Part shown: positions 26,362-35,047 of the stretch, one piece after another
Position numbering within the stretch: the stretch's first letter is position 1
How the letters are laid out: each line of letters begins with the position of its first letter
Assembly: GCA_022779285.1 (NCBI GenBank)
Contig: JALFST010000009.1
Span: 1-51,661 of the forward strand
Source: Peptoniphilaceae bacterium
Lineage (GTDB): Bacteria > Bacillota > Clostridia > Tissierellales > Peptoniphilaceae
Reading direction: 5' to 3'
DNA length: 51,661 nt
Translations under genes and position numbers: made by a program
The notes under the pieces: generated by a model
What the model saw: only the letters and a program-made list of their open reading frames with translations
What the model was told of the DNA's origin: nothing
Databases searched by the model: none

Positions 26362-26982
26362 ATGAACGAATTTCCGGAATCTCTGGAAAAGCTGGTCAAT
26401 GAATTTCGGCGTTTGCCGACCATCGGTAAGAAAACCGCCCAGCGGCTTGCGTTGCATCTGGTCAATCGGGATCCGCAGCAGGCAAGGGACTTTGCGGGTG
26501 CACTGCTGGAGGTCGCAGAAAAGGTTCATCGCTGCCGTATATGCGGAAACATCACGGAAGGGGACATCTGTTCCATCTGTGCCTCACATAGCCGCGATAC
26601 GTCTACGGTATGTGTCGTGGAGGATGTGCAGAATCTTCTCGCAATCGAACGTGGAGGCTCCTATCGGGGACTGTATCATGTGCTCAACGGTTTACTCTCG
26701 CCGATGCGGGATATGGGGCCCGAGGAGATCGGCGCGGAAGATCTGCTTATGCGTGTGGAGAGAAGTCAACAGGATCCGGATCATAAAATTCAAGAGGTGA
26801 TATTGGCGATTTCCGCCACCGTGGAAGGAGAAACAACCACTTTATTTCTTGCGGAAATGCTCAAAGCCTATCCCATCAAGGTGACTCGCATCGCCAGCGG
26901 GATTCCGGTAGGGGGAAGCCTTGAATTCTATGATGAGTTAACTCTGGCGAAAGCCATGGAGGATCGTCGATCTCTATCATGA
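26362..26982 (+). CDS. recR: recombination mediator RecR
   Basis: The 206-aa protein shows the helix-hairpin-helix FRRLPTIGKKTAQRLALHL, a four-cysteine zinc finger (CRICGN with CSIC), the TOPRIM segment VCVVEDVQNLLAIE and the Walker-B-like end TRIASGIPVGGSLEFYDELT. It works with RecO to load RecA at gaps. Size and motifs are standard. Its TGA overlaps an ATG of the next frame, but the better start of that gene is 12 bases further. Confidence 0.97.
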   Translation: MNEFPESLEKLVNEFRRLPTIGKKTAQRLALHLVNRDPQQARDFAGALLEVAEKVHRCRICGNITEGDICSICASHSRDTSTVCVVEDVQNLLAIERGGSYRGLYHVLNGLLSPMRDMGPEEIGAEDLLMRVERSQQDPDHKIQEVILAISATVEGETTTLFLAEMLKAYPIKVTRIASGIPVGGSLEFYDELTLAKAMEDRRSLS

Positions 26983-26993
26983 GGGAGAGATAT

Positions 26994-27413
26994 ATGAGTC
27001 GTACAGAACGGAAAAATACCAAATCACCCGAAGAGGAGGCTCTCGTTTCGATTCAAATGGCACAAAGCTTGAGCCGGGAGATGCGAGCGGAGCTGAAAAA
27101 GGTGCGAGGAGTGGGCTGGTTGGAAACACTGGGATTCGCTTCGGTCGGCGGACGGAATAAATACAACAGGATTCTCCGGGTGAAACAGCATTTCGGCTAT
27201 TTGCAGGAGGTTTTTACAATCCTGCCCGATGAAGTGCGAGCGGTGCTGCCGGATCAGCGGATTGAGCTGGAGACGGTCTCTTTCGAAACGCTTTGGACGC
27301 ACGCGGATCCAAAGCTCTCAGACCCGAGGATTCATGTGGATATCGAGCATTGCATCGATATGCTTCTCCAATTGGAAAATGATTTGGATGAGATCCAAAA
27401 ACAGCTTTTGTAA
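26994..27413 (+). CDS. unknown protein at the end of the dnaX-ybaB-recR operon
   Basis: From ATG 26994 (GGGAGAG upstream) the protein has 139 aa; an ATG at 26979 overlapping the recR stop is less likely. It is soluble and mostly helical. The start is Lys/Glu-rich. The central KKVRGVGWLETLGFASVGG and FGYLQEVFTILPDEVRAVLP blocks look like conserved structure, and the acidic leucine-rich end (IDMLLQLENDLDEIQKQLL) could form a coiled coil. I recognise no family. Bacillus has a short DUF2508 gene (yaaL) at this place, but this protein is longer and does not resemble it. Context hints at a replication or recombination link. Confidence 0.65.
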   Translation: MSRTERKNTKSPEEEALVSIQMAQSLSREMRAELKKVRGVGWLETLGFASVGGRNKYNRILRVKQHFGYLQEVFTILPDEVRAVLPDQRIELETVSFETLWTHADPKLSDPRIHVDIEHCIDMLLQLENDLDEIQKQLL

Positions 27414-27484
27414 AAAAATATATCTTGTACACAGCCGGACAAGACGACGGAAAAAACAGGGAGTCGTCAGAAACCGGGCATGAA

Positions 27485-27520
27485 AAATCCCCCTTCCCGC
27501 ACAATGCGGAAGGGGGATTT
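27485..27520. terminator. bidirectional terminator
   Basis: AAATCCCCCTTCCCGC pairs with GCGGAAGGGGGATTT around ACAAT. It serves the convergent recR operon and the hydrolase gene. Confidence 0.9.
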
Positions 27521-27532
27521 GGATTCCGGTTT

Positions 27533-28282
27533 TCATTTTGCGCAAAGGGATAGAAAACCGTCCATGATTTTCTGCTGAGCCGGATACGTAGACGCAAGCA
27601 TCTCCGGATGCCATTGGACAAGAAACACATTCGGCCTGCTTATGGATTCCATGGCCTCAATGATGCCATCGGGAGCGGTTCCCACCACACGAAAATCGGG
27701 AGAAAGCTTCTTCACGGCTTGATGGTGAAAGCTGTTGACTTCGAGGGCATCGGTTCCGATCCATCGGGCGAGCATAGAATCGGGATCGAGAGATACCTTG
27801 TGAACGAGGGTGTCCTTGAACACATTCTTCGGGTCATGTGTCAGACTTTCGACGCGCTGAGAGGGAATGTCCTGGTAGAGCGTTCCGCCTCGCGCCACAT
27901 TGGCAAGCTGCAATCCGCGGCAGATCCCGAAGATGGGAAGCGAGGTGTGATCCATTACATAATTGAACAGCGCAAGCTCCTGCACATCTCTTTCGGGAAC
28001 GGGAAGCCCTGATTGCGGGGCAGGCGTTTCCCTGTAATGCACAGGATCGATGTCCGTTCCTCCGGGAAATACGATTCCATCAATCATTTCAAGATAATCC
28101 TGATGGAAACGGCCGTTGTTGAACACGGGAATCATGAGGGGAAGAGCGCCGGAATTCCCAAGAAAGCTCAAATAATCGGTAGATAGAATTTGATAGCTCT
28201 GTCCTCGCACTCCGATGTGTAGTGTGCGGCCGATTTCGTCATTGGTTGTAAAATCGCCGGCAATGCCGATGATAGGTTTCAT
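27533..28282 (-). CDS. class I glutamine-amidotransferase-like hydrolase (PuuD/peptidase C26)
   Basis: Start is ATG 28282 (AAAGGAAG upstream), giving 249 aa. It begins KPIIGIAGDF and has DGIVFPGGTDIDPVHY, the nucleophile elbow FGICRGLQLANVARGG with its catalytic Cys, DIPSQ, EVNSFHHQAV, and the His-x-Glu pair in VQWHPEM. This is the gamma-glutamyl-gamma-aminobutyrate hydrolase family, which cleaves gamma-glutamyl amides. The true substrate in clostridia is usually unknown and no putrescine pathway genes are nearby. It is cytosolic and stands alone between a terminator and tRNA-Val. Confidence 0.9.
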   Translation of the reverse strand: MKPIIGIAGDFTTNDEIGRTLHIGVRGQSYQILSTDYLSFLGNSGALPLMIPVFNNGRFHQDYLEMIDGIVFPGGTDIDPVHYRETPAPQSGLPVPERDVQELALFNYVMDHTSLPIFGICRGLQLANVARGGTLYQDIPSQRVESLTHDPKNVFKDTLVHKVSLDPDSMLARWIGTDALEVNSFHHQAVKKLSPDFRVVGTAPDGIIEAMESISRPNVFLVQWHPEMLASTYPAQQKIMDGFLSLCAK

Positions 28283-28373
28283 AGGAGCTTCCTTTCTGCG
28301 TTTCAGGATCACGGAGACAATGGATCATTAATTTTCATCATTATAAAGGATATTGCCGCAGCCGGAAAGAGTG

Positions 28374-28487
28374 TTTTGATGGCATGGATGCGTTTTCTAC
28401 CGACAAATATCGACAGATACCGACGATACGAAACCTCGGAAACCGTTGAAAAAATGCCCAACCCCTTGAAAACACAGGGACTGGGCA
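28374..28487 (-). repeat. tRNA-downstream repeat element, copy B, including the tRNA-Val terminator
   Basis: Same order of parts as copy A (20490-20591): terminator hairpin (TGCCCA-ACCCC / GGGA-CTGGGCA), CGTATCGTCGGTAT, TGTCGATA, an extra TTGTCGGTA unit, AAAACG, then ATGCCATCAAAA. The extra ~11 bases are one more copy of a TAYCGACARA unit. Confidence 0.75.
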
Positions 28488-28495
28488 TTATTGAG

Positions 28496-28569
28496 TGGAC
28501 CACACTGGAGTCGAACCAGCGACCTCCACGATGTCAACGTGGCGCTCTAACCTACTGAGCTAATGGTCC
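28496..28569 (-). tRNA. tRNA-Val (anticodon GAC)
   Basis: Cloverleaf with acceptor GGACCAT / GTGGTCC, D-arm GCTCAGTAGGTTAGAGC, anticodon stem CCACG/CGTGG with loop TTGACAT (anticodon GAC), T-arm CTGGTTCGACTCCAG and discriminator A. CCA is not encoded. Confidence 0.95.
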
Positions 28570-28580
28570 GTACTTGAAAT

Positions 28581-28609
28581 ATTCTATCAGAAGATATTAT
28601 TTTACGCAA
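28581..28609 (-). promoter_or_regulatory. promoter of tRNA-Val
   Basis: On the minus strand TTGCGT (28604-28609) and TAGAAT (28581-28586) have a 17-base spacer, 12 bases before the tRNA. Confidence 0.65.
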
Positions 28610-28662
28610 GGAGCTGCGCTTGCATTTGTGAAAGCCTGTAAGCGGCGCTGTTGAGAATGCGG

Positions 28663-28691
28663 TTGAAGGTTTGTCTTCTGCAAGTTAAAAT
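28663..28691 (+). promoter_or_regulatory. promoter of the apbE-like gene
   Basis: TTGAAG (28663) and TAAAAT (28686) have a 17-base spacer, 50 bases before the ATG at 28742. Confidence 0.6.
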
Positions 28692-28741
28692 TGAATGACG
28701 AAAAAATCAACGACCCGTCAAAGCGGGCGGAAAGGACTTTT

Positions 28742-29947
28742 ATGAAGCATAAAAAATGGATGGCCATGGCATTGGCCGGATTTCTATTTTTAGGAGGATG
28801 CGGGCAGTCTCAAAAAACGGAAGGCTCCGTTTCAGAAAAGAGTGCAGTGTCTTCCGGCGCTCTGACAACGGAGGACTTGAAAAAAACCGTTGCATACAAT
28901 GAAGGCACCGAGGTAGCTGCGCCGGACGGAACGAAATACTATAAAAATACAGGCACATTTTACGACACCTTTGACACGATCATCCAAGTGACGGCTTATA
29001 CCGGATCAGAGGAGGAATTCAAGGAAATCGTCGAATATGCGCATACGGAATTTCAACGCTTGCATAAGCTCTATGACAACTACAACTCCTATGACGGAGA
29101 GATCAACATCGATACCGTAAATCAAAAAGCGGGCAAGGAAGCGGTGAAAGTGAATGCGGATCTGTTTTCCTGTGTTCAATTTGCGGTGGACAATTATGAT
29201 CGGACGCTTGGAAAGGTGAATATTGCGATGGGCCCCGTATTGCGCTTATGGCATGACGTGCGCGATCGTGTGGGCTATGTGACGGAGGATGGTGAAAAGA
29301 CGAATGCGGAGAAGGCCACCGCTGCCGATTTACCGACTCAGGAGCAGCTGGAGGAAGCCAATCGGCATACCGATATCCACAAGGTGAAGCTGGATGAAGC
29401 AAATCAGACGATTTTTCTTGAGGAGGAAGGGATGAGCTTGGATCTCGGTGCTGTAGGAAAGGGATATGCAACGCAGATCGTGGCGGATAAACTGAAGGAG
29501 AAAGGGCTCACAAGCGGAATTATCAATGCGGGAGGAAATGTGAAAACCATAGGTCTGCCTGTGGATGGCAGAGACCATTGGACCGTGGCGATTTCGAATC
29601 CCCGCCCCGTAAAGGAAGCGGTAGCGGCAACGGTTGAGGTGGGCTCGGATGCATCGATTGTCACCTCAGGAGATTACCAGCGTTATTTCGAAGTGGATGG
29701 GAAAAGATATCATCATATTATTGATCCGGCAACGCTGCAGCCGGGAGGCGCCTATCCGTCCGTAAGCATTATGACAGAGGATTCCGGCATGGCGGACATG
29801 CTTTCCACTGCTTTCTTTTTGAGTACGAAAGAAGAGGTGGAAACCATACGCCGCAATTTCTCATCCGTTCCGGTGGAAGTGGTTTGGATCGGAGAAGACG
29901 GCATTGCAGAGGCGACCTCCGGAATTCATAATCTTGTGCAGAAGTAA
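28742..29947 (+). CDS. apbE: FAD:protein FMN transferase lipoprotein (ApbE)
   Basis: Start is ATG 28742 (AAAGGA upstream), giving 401 aa with a lipoprotein signal (MKHKKW, hydrophobic core, lipobox LGGC). The ApbE core is clear: YDTFDTIIQVTAY, the Tyr-Asn-rich LYDNYNSYDGEIN segment, the LDLGAVGKGYATQIVADKL block with its flavin-binding Gly/Lys, GIINAGGNVKTIG, VTSGDYQRYFEVDGKRYHHI, and metal-binding DSGMADMLSTAFF. The enzyme attaches FMN through phosphoester bonds to Thr/Ser of exported proteins such as Rnf/Nqr subunits. None of these targets is encoded in the window. Confidence 0.95.
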   Translation: MKHKKWMAMALAGFLFLGGCGQSQKTEGSVSEKSAVSSGALTTEDLKKTVAYNEGTEVAAPDGTKYYKNTGTFYDTFDTIIQVTAYTGSEEEFKEIVEYAHTEFQRLHKLYDNYNSYDGEINIDTVNQKAGKEAVKVNADLFSCVQFAVDNYDRTLGKVNIAMGPVLRLWHDVRDRVGYVTEDGEKTNAEKATAADLPTQEQLEEANRHTDIHKVKLDEANQTIFLEEEGMSLDLGAVGKGYATQIVADKLKEKGLTSGIINAGGNVKTIGLPVDGRDHWTVAISNPRPVKEAVAATVEVGSDASIVTSGDYQRYFEVDGKRYHHIIDPATLQPGGAYPSVSIMTEDSGMADMLSTAFFLSTKEEVETIRRNFSSVPVEVVWIGEDGIAEATSGIHNLVQK

Positions 29948-29954
29948 GCTGAAT

Positions 29955-29993
29955 TTTACCTGAATTTAACAAAAACACGGCTCACACTTTACA
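29955..29993 (+). promoter_or_regulatory. PhoP-box-like array upstream of pstS
   Basis: TTTACC (29955), TTAACA (29966) and TTTACA (29988) lie at offsets 0, 11 and 33, on one helical face. This fits direct repeats for the PhoB/PhoP-type regulator encoded at the end of this operon, and it repeats the array at 5731-5769. Confidence 0.7.
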
Positions 29994-30078
29994 AACTCCC
30001 TTTATCCTCTTGATGATGGTTGAATCCTCAGGAAAATCTTGAGGAAGCTCCGATATCAGAAAGAGAAAGGGTGGGTAT

Positions 30079-31032
30079 ATGTTTTCATATAAAAAAATCC
30101 TGAGTGTCGGAATGGCTGTTCTTTTGGCAGGAGGGCTGGCGGCATGCGGAAAATCAGGAGAGACGAGCGGCGCTGCGTCATCGGCAGCTCCTGCGGCATC
30201 CTCTGCAAAGACCGAATCCAAGGAAAAGTCCAATGCTTCGGCTCTTACAGGCTCGCTTACAGTAGCAGGATCCTCGGCCATGGCGCCGATTGCCAAGAAG
30301 GGCGCTGAGCGGTTCATGGAAAAGAATACAGGTGTTTCAATCGTGGTCAACGCAGGAGGATCCGGTCAGGGACTCTCACAGGTTTCCGAGGGGGCCATCG
30401 ACATCGGCAACTCTGATGTATTTGCAGAGGAAAAGCTGGATGCGGCGAAGGCGTCAGAACTTGTCGATCACATGGTGTGCACCACAACGATGGCGGCTGT
30501 GATCAATAAGGACAACCCGATTACAAGCCTGACCAAGCAGCAGATGATTGATATTTTTACCGGAAAAATCACCAATTGGAAGGATGTCGGCGGGGAAGAT
30601 CTGGCCATTATGCTGATCACTCGTCCGGAATCCTCAGGAACCCGTGCCTTGTTTACACAGTGGGCTTTGGACGGCAATGCGGAAACCAAGGGCTCCCTGG
30701 AGACGGATGATTCCGGCACGCTTCGTCAGACTGTTCAGGAAAACAAGGGCGCAATCGGATACCTTGCGCTTTCCTATCTGAAGGATGCGGAAGGACTCAA
30801 GGGGGTTGCCTTGGATGGCGTAGAACCGACCCTGGCAAACACCTATAACGGAACCTACCCCGTGTGGGGATTTGAGCATATGTATACTAAGGGAGAGCCT
30901 AAGGAACCGGCAAAATCCTTCCTCGAATTCATGGCCGGTGACGAATTCGGAACGGAAGTGGAAGCGCTGGGATATGGTGTCATGTCCAAGATGGATGAGG
31001 CTGCCGTAAAGTCTCATACTCCCGCAAAATAA
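30079..31032 (+). CDS. pstS: phosphate ABC transporter substrate-binding lipoprotein
   Basis: The 317-aa protein has a lipoprotein signal (lipobox LAAC, Cys ~25), a short Ala/Ser linker and the PstS core: LTVAGSSAMAPIAKKGAERF, VVNAGGSGQGLSQVSEGAID, MAAVINKDNP, LTKQQMIDIFTGKITNWKDV and the phosphate-binding RPESSGTRALF. It captures inorganic phosphate outside the membrane for PstCAB. It is the first gene of a complete pst-pho operon and its stop codon overlaps the pstC start. Confidence 0.97.
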   Translation: MFSYKKILSVGMAVLLAGGLAACGKSGETSGAASSAAPAASSAKTESKEKSNASALTGSLTVAGSSAMAPIAKKGAERFMEKNTGVSIVVNAGGSGQGLSQVSEGAIDIGNSDVFAEEKLDAAKASELVDHMVCTTTMAAVINKDNPITSLTKQQMIDIFTGKITNWKDVGGEDLAIMLITRPESSGTRALFTQWALDGNAETKGSLETDDSGTLRQTVQENKGAIGYLALSYLKDAEGLKGVALDGVEPTLANTYNGTYPVWGFEHMYTKGEPKEPAKSFLEFMAGDEFGTEVEALGYGVMSKMDEAAVKSHTPAK

Positions 31033-31949
31033 TGAATCGCAGAGGCGAAACGGTCGGCCGCAGCATTGCTGCGGTCGGCGGATTTTTTATCCTTTTCATT
31101 ACCGGCGCAATTGTACTTTTTCTTTTTTTACGCGGAATTCGCACATTTACTCAATTTGATCACACGCTGAGCGAATTTCTTTTTTCGGCGGATTGGTCTC
31201 CCTCAAACAGCTTTACTGCCGGAGAGGGAAAGGTCGGAGCGGCCGTTTTCATTGTCGGCTCACTCACCACCTGTCTCCTGTCCGTTGCTGTCGTTACGCC
31301 GTTTGCACTGGCAACGGCGGTGCTGATTACAGAGATTCTGCCTTCTCTTGGGGAGAAGGTGCTGAGGCCGATCATTGAAATTTTTACCGGAATTCCTTCC
31401 ATTGTCTATGGCTGGATGGGGCTGACGGTTCTGGTTCCATGGATTCGGGATACCTTTCAGGCACCTGTCGGCGGCTATTCCGTGCTCGCCGCAGTCGTGG
31501 TTTTATCCGTGATGATTTTCCCGACCGTCACCACGATGGCGGCGGACGCAATTTTAAGCATTCCCGTCTCACATCGCATGGCGGCCTACGGCTTGGGAGC
31601 CACAAAGAGCCAGGTGATTTTCCACATCGTGCTTTCGGAGGCCAAGCCCGGGATTCTGGCAGGCATTATTCTCGGACTGTCGAGAGCCTTCGGCGAAGCA
31701 TTAGCCGTAGCCATGGTAATCGGCAGGACAAGACTTTTTGCAAAGGGGCTGCTTTATCCGACGAATAATATCACGGGCGTAATTGCTTCCGATATGGGCA
31801 ATACCATTGATGGTAGTGAATCCAATGCCGCACTTTGGACGCTGGCATTTCTCCTGCTTCTGATCTCTATGTTTTTTATTGTGATGATTCATTTCGTCTC
31901 CGATCGCAGAGAAAATAAAGAAAAGAAAATGAAAAAGGAGGCAGCATGA
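31032..31949 (+). CDS. pstC: phosphate ABC transporter permease PstC
   Basis: The 305-aa protein has six membrane segments, with a typical large periplasm-facing loop after the first one and the permease motif GLSRAFGEALAVAMVIG. The GIPSIVYGWMGL and YGLGATKSQVIFHIVLSEAK (EAA-like loop) stretches identify PstC. It begins with an ATG that overlaps the pstS TAA, without its own clear ribosome-binding site, so translation is coupled. It overlaps pstA by four bases. Confidence 0.96.
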   Translation: MNRRGETVGRSIAAVGGFFILFITGAIVLFLFLRGIRTFTQFDHTLSEFLFSADWSPSNSFTAGEGKVGAAVFIVGSLTTCLLSVAVVTPFALATAVLITEILPSLGEKVLRPIIEIFTGIPSIVYGWMGLTVLVPWIRDTFQAPVGGYSVLAAVVVLSVMIFPTVTTMAADAILSIPVSHRMAAYGLGATKSQVIFHIVLSEAKPGILAGIILGLSRAFGEALAVAMVIGRTRLFAKGLLYPTNNITGVIASDMGNTIDGSESNAALWTLAFLLLLISMFFIVMIHFVSDRRENKEKKMKKEAA

Positions 31950-32839
31950 GTGAGGCGCAAAGAAAGCATCTTGCGGTCATTCGCCGTCGAGATCGCCGGA
32001 TCCTTCGTATCATTTCCGTAGCAGGCAGCGCTTTTTTGCTGCTCATCGTCGCATTGGCAGCCTATATTATTATAAAAGGGCTGATGAGCTGGTTTCCCGG
32101 GGTGCTGGCCTTTCGGCAGGACGGAATCGGAAATCAGTTGTTTAATACATTCTATCTGGTACTTTTATCTTTACTGATCAGCGCTTTATTCGGAATTCCC
32201 GCGGGAATTTATCTGGCGCTCTATGCAGGCAGATCGCGTGCCGTAGTGATCCTGCGGATGTGTATCGAGGCACTGAGCTCCTTGCCGTCCATCGTTGTGG
32301 GGCTTTTCGGTTATCTCGTATTCGTTATTTGGACGGGTATGGGATGGAGCCTGCTTGCCGGTGCACTAACGCTCACCATTCTCAGTATTCCGTTGATTGC
32401 AACAACGACGGAGGATGCTCTTCGCTCGCTGCCGGGCTCTTATTTAGAGGGAAGCATGGCTCTGGGCTCTACCAAATGGTATGCCGTTCATAAGGTGCTT
32501 TTACCGGCGGCGTTTCCCCGAATTATGACGGGAATCATCCTTGCAGCGGGGAGGGCCTTCGGAGAAGCAACGGCGTTGATGTATACGGCGGGAATGTCGA
32601 CCGTGATCAATTGGAAAAATATGAATTTACTTTCCCCTACCAGTCCTTGGAATCCCATTCGACCGGGAGAAACGCTCGCGCTCCATATCTGGACGATGCG
32701 GACGGAGGCGATCAATCCAAAAAGTACGGAGATTGCGAATTTCTCCGCGGCCATACTCGTAATTGCCGTTTTGATTTTTTCGATTCTCGCACGAGTGATC
32801 ACGAGACGATATGAATCCAAAAATCGTGGGAAGAAATAG
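31946..32839 (+). CDS. pstA: phosphate ABC transporter permease PstA
   Basis: The 297-aa protein has six membrane segments and the PstA landmarks [55 protein letters not shown] and [15 protein letters not shown]. It pairs with PstC to form the phosphate channel. AAGGAGG before the ATG lies within the pstC end. The N-terminus has an extra basic stretch before the first segment. Confidence 0.96.
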   Translation: MSEAQRKHLAVIRRRDRRILRIISVAGSAFLLLIVALAAYIIIKGLMSWFPGVLAFRQDGIGNQLFNTFYLVLLSLLISALFGIPAGIYLALYAGRSRAVVILRMCIEALSSLPSIVVGLFGYLVFVIWTGMGWSLLAGALTLTILSIPLIATTTEDALRSLPGSYLEGSMALGSTKWYAVHKVLLPAAFPRIMTGIILAAGRAFGEATALMYTAGMSTVINWKNMNLLSPTSPWNPIRPGETLALHIWTMRTEAINPKSTEIANFSAAILVIAVLIFSILARVITRRYESKNRGKK

Positions 32840-32849
32840 CGGAGGCACC

Positions 32850-33647
32850 ATGAACGAATCGAATTTTAAGAGTGAACACACACTCGGCAAAGCGGAAATT
32901 TCTAAATTTTCCGTTACAAACATGGACTTTTATTATGGCGATTTTCATGCCTTAAAAGGTCTGAATATGGAAATTCGGGAAAATGAGATTACGGCGCTGA
33001 TCGGTCCGTCAGGATGTGGAAAATCCACATTTCTCAAAACCTTGAATCGCATGAATGATCTGATTCCCGATACGAGAGTCGAAGGCAGTCTGCTCCTGCA
33101 GGGAGTGGATATTTATAAAGAAATGGATCCTCTTGAAGTGCGTCAGCGGGTGGGGATGGTCTTTCAGCAGCCCAATCCCTTTCAGAAATCCATTTTTGAT
33201 AATGTCGCATACGGACCCAGAATGCAGGGAATTCGCAAACACGAAGAGCTTGCGAAGATCGTCGAGTCGAGCTTGAGAAAAGCGGCTTTGTGGGATGAGG
33301 TCAAGGATCGTCTCTCCGGGTCCGCAATGGGTCTTTCCGGCGGACAGCAGCAGCGTTTATGCATTGCCCGCGCCATGGCGGTCAACCCTGAGGTGATTTT
33401 AATGGATGAGCCGACCTCGGCACTGGATCCGATTTCTACAACACACATTGAAGACTTGTTGTATGATATGAAAAAGAGCTATACGATTGTCATCGTTACG
33501 CATAATATGCAACAGGCGGCGCGTATTTCGGACCGTACGGCATTTTTCTATCTCGGCGAGCTGATCGAATACGATAACACGACCAAAATTTTCGAAAACC
33601 CGAGCGATGTGCGTACAGAACGCTATGTTTCCGGGCGTTTTGGTTGA
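32850..33647 (+). CDS. pstB: phosphate ABC transporter ATPase PstB
   Basis: Start is ATG 32850, placed by GGAGG just before it; an ATG at 32811 lies inside pstA. The 265-aa ATPase has Walker [10 protein letters not shown] followed by [11 protein letters not shown] (typical of PstB), Q-loop [20 protein letters not shown], signature [14 protein letters not shown], Walker [12 protein letters not shown], and H-loop [12 protein letters not shown]. It energises phosphate uptake. Confidence 0.97.
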   Translation: MNESNFKSEHTLGKAEISKFSVTNMDFYYGDFHALKGLNMEIRENEITALIGPSGCGKSTFLKTLNRMNDLIPDTRVEGSLLLQGVDIYKEMDPLEVRQRVGMVFQQPNPFQKSIFDNVAYGPRMQGIRKHEELAKIVESSLRKAALWDEVKDRLSGSAMGLSGGQQQRLCIARAMAVNPEVILMDEPTSALDPISTTHIEDLLYDMKKSYTIVIVTHNMQQAARISDRTAFFYLGELIEYDNTTKIFENPSDVRTERYVSGRFG

Positions 33648-33662
33648 TCCCAAGGAGGAATT

Positions 33663-34316
33663 ATGAGAGATCAATATGAGCATAAATTGGAAGCTCTTAA
33701 CGCCAATTTGATCGAAATGGGACAAATGTGCAGCCATGCCGTGACGAGAGCAATTCAGGCGCTTACGGAGCTGAACGAGGATGCGGCCCGGGAGGTGATT
33801 GATCAGGAAAAATCGGTGAATGCACTGGAAAATGCCATTTCACAGCAATCGATTTTACTGATTCTGAAGGAGACGCCGGTAGCCTCCGATTTGCGTTTTG
33901 TTTCTGCCGCCTTGCATATGAATACGGATTTGGAACGTATCGGAGATCAGGCCGAGGACATCAGTATTCTGGTTTTAGAGATGCTTCGCCGAAATCATGC
34001 AATCAAGGAGATGCATAGCTTACGCGAGATGGCCGCGGTTACCGATCATATGATTAATCAGGCGGTGCAGGCGTTCATACGGGGAGACAGCGATCTTGCT
34101 CAGGAAACCGCACTTTTGGATGATCAGGTGGATACGCTTTTTCTTGCTGTTCGCGATGAACTCATTCTTGATATTCGTGAGCGGACTCTGGATGCCGGCG
34201 ACATGGTGGATCTTTTGATGATTGCCAAATATCTGGAGCGCATTGGAGATCATGCGCAAAACATTGCGGAATCTGTTCTATTTTCGCTTACAGGAAAATC
34301 GACGAAATTTGACTGA
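33663..34316 (+). CDS. phoU: phosphate signalling complex protein PhoU
   Basis: The 217-aa helical protein has two three-helix repeats, each with a metal-binding motif: DLERIGDQAEDIS and YLERIGDHAQNIA. PhoU links PstB activity to the PhoR sensor and keeps the Pho regulon off when phosphate is plentiful. AAGGAGG precedes the start. Position between pstB and phoB is classic. Confidence 0.96.
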   Translation: MRDQYEHKLEALNANLIEMGQMCSHAVTRAIQALTELNEDAAREVIDQEKSVNALENAISQQSILLILKETPVASDLRFVSAALHMNTDLERIGDQAEDISILVLEMLRRNHAIKEMHSLREMAAVTDHMINQAVQAFIRGDSDLAQETALLDDQVDTLFLAVRDELILDIRERTLDAGDMVDLLMIAKYLERIGDHAQNIAESVLFSLTGKSTKFD

Positions 34317-34371
34317 GCTTCTGTGTTTTCCGGTTTGAATATGAAATCGGGCAGGGTACGAGAGGAAATGC

Positions 34372-35046
34372 ATGAAAAAGATTTTTATTGTAGAGGATGA
34401 TGCCAATATTCGCGATCTCGTGAGCTATGCTTTAGAAAAAAACGAGTATCAGACCGAAGGCTTTTCGGATGCGGCCGCGCTTTATGAAGCGCTCCGCAAC
34501 GAGCTGCCCGATCTGATCCTGCTCGACATTATGCTGGAAGGGGAGGATGGGTACTCCATATTGAAAAGACTGAGACAATCCTCTTCCTCCGCTGAGGTTC
34601 CGGTGATCATGATGACGGCGAAGAATGCGGAAATGGACAAGGTACGGGGATTGGATCTCGGGGCGGATGATTATGTGACCAAGCCCTTCGGTGTGATGGA
34701 GCTTATGAGCCGTGTGCGAGCCGTTTTACGTCGTACCGGAGAAGGAATTCATCAAAAAATCTACGAGTTTCATGAAATTCGTTTAGATCATGAGACGCGC
34801 ATGGTGACTGTAGGAGGAAGACCGATCGGGCTGACTTACAAGGAATTTGAGCTTCTGGCCTATATGATGAAAAATGTGGGCGTCGTGCTTACACGGGATC
34901 AAATGATGAACACCGTTTGGGACTATGATTATTCCGGAGAAACCCGCACGGTAGATGTACACATTCGAACGCTTCGCGCAAAGCTGGGAGAAGCGGCACA
35001 CTGGATACATACGGTACGCAACGTAGGGTATCGACTGGGAGAGTGA
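34372..35046 (+). CDS. phoB: phosphate-responsive OmpR-family response regulator (PhoB/PhoP)
   Basis: The 224-aa regulator has a receiver domain (phospho-acceptor D52 in LILLDIML, acidic pair at 9-10, K104 in VTKPFG) and a winged-helix DNA-binding domain (~128-224) with LTYKEFELLAYMMKN and TVDVHIRTLRAKLGE. It should bind direct repeats such as those upstream of pstS and the Ugp-like operon. It lies one base before phoR, so the pair is coupled, and it shares the operon it probably activates. Confidence 0.94.
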   Translation: MKKIFIVEDDANIRDLVSYALEKNEYQTEGFSDAAALYEALRNELPDLILLDIMLEGEDGYSILKRLRQSSSSAEVPVIMMTAKNAEMDKVRGLDLGADDYVTKPFGVMELMSRVRAVLRRTGEGIHQKIYEFHEIRLDHETRMVTVGGRPIGLTYKEFELLAYMMKNVGVVLTRDQMMNTVWDYDYSGETRTVDVHIRTLRAKLGEAAHWIHTVRNVGYRLGE

Positions 35047-35047
35047 G

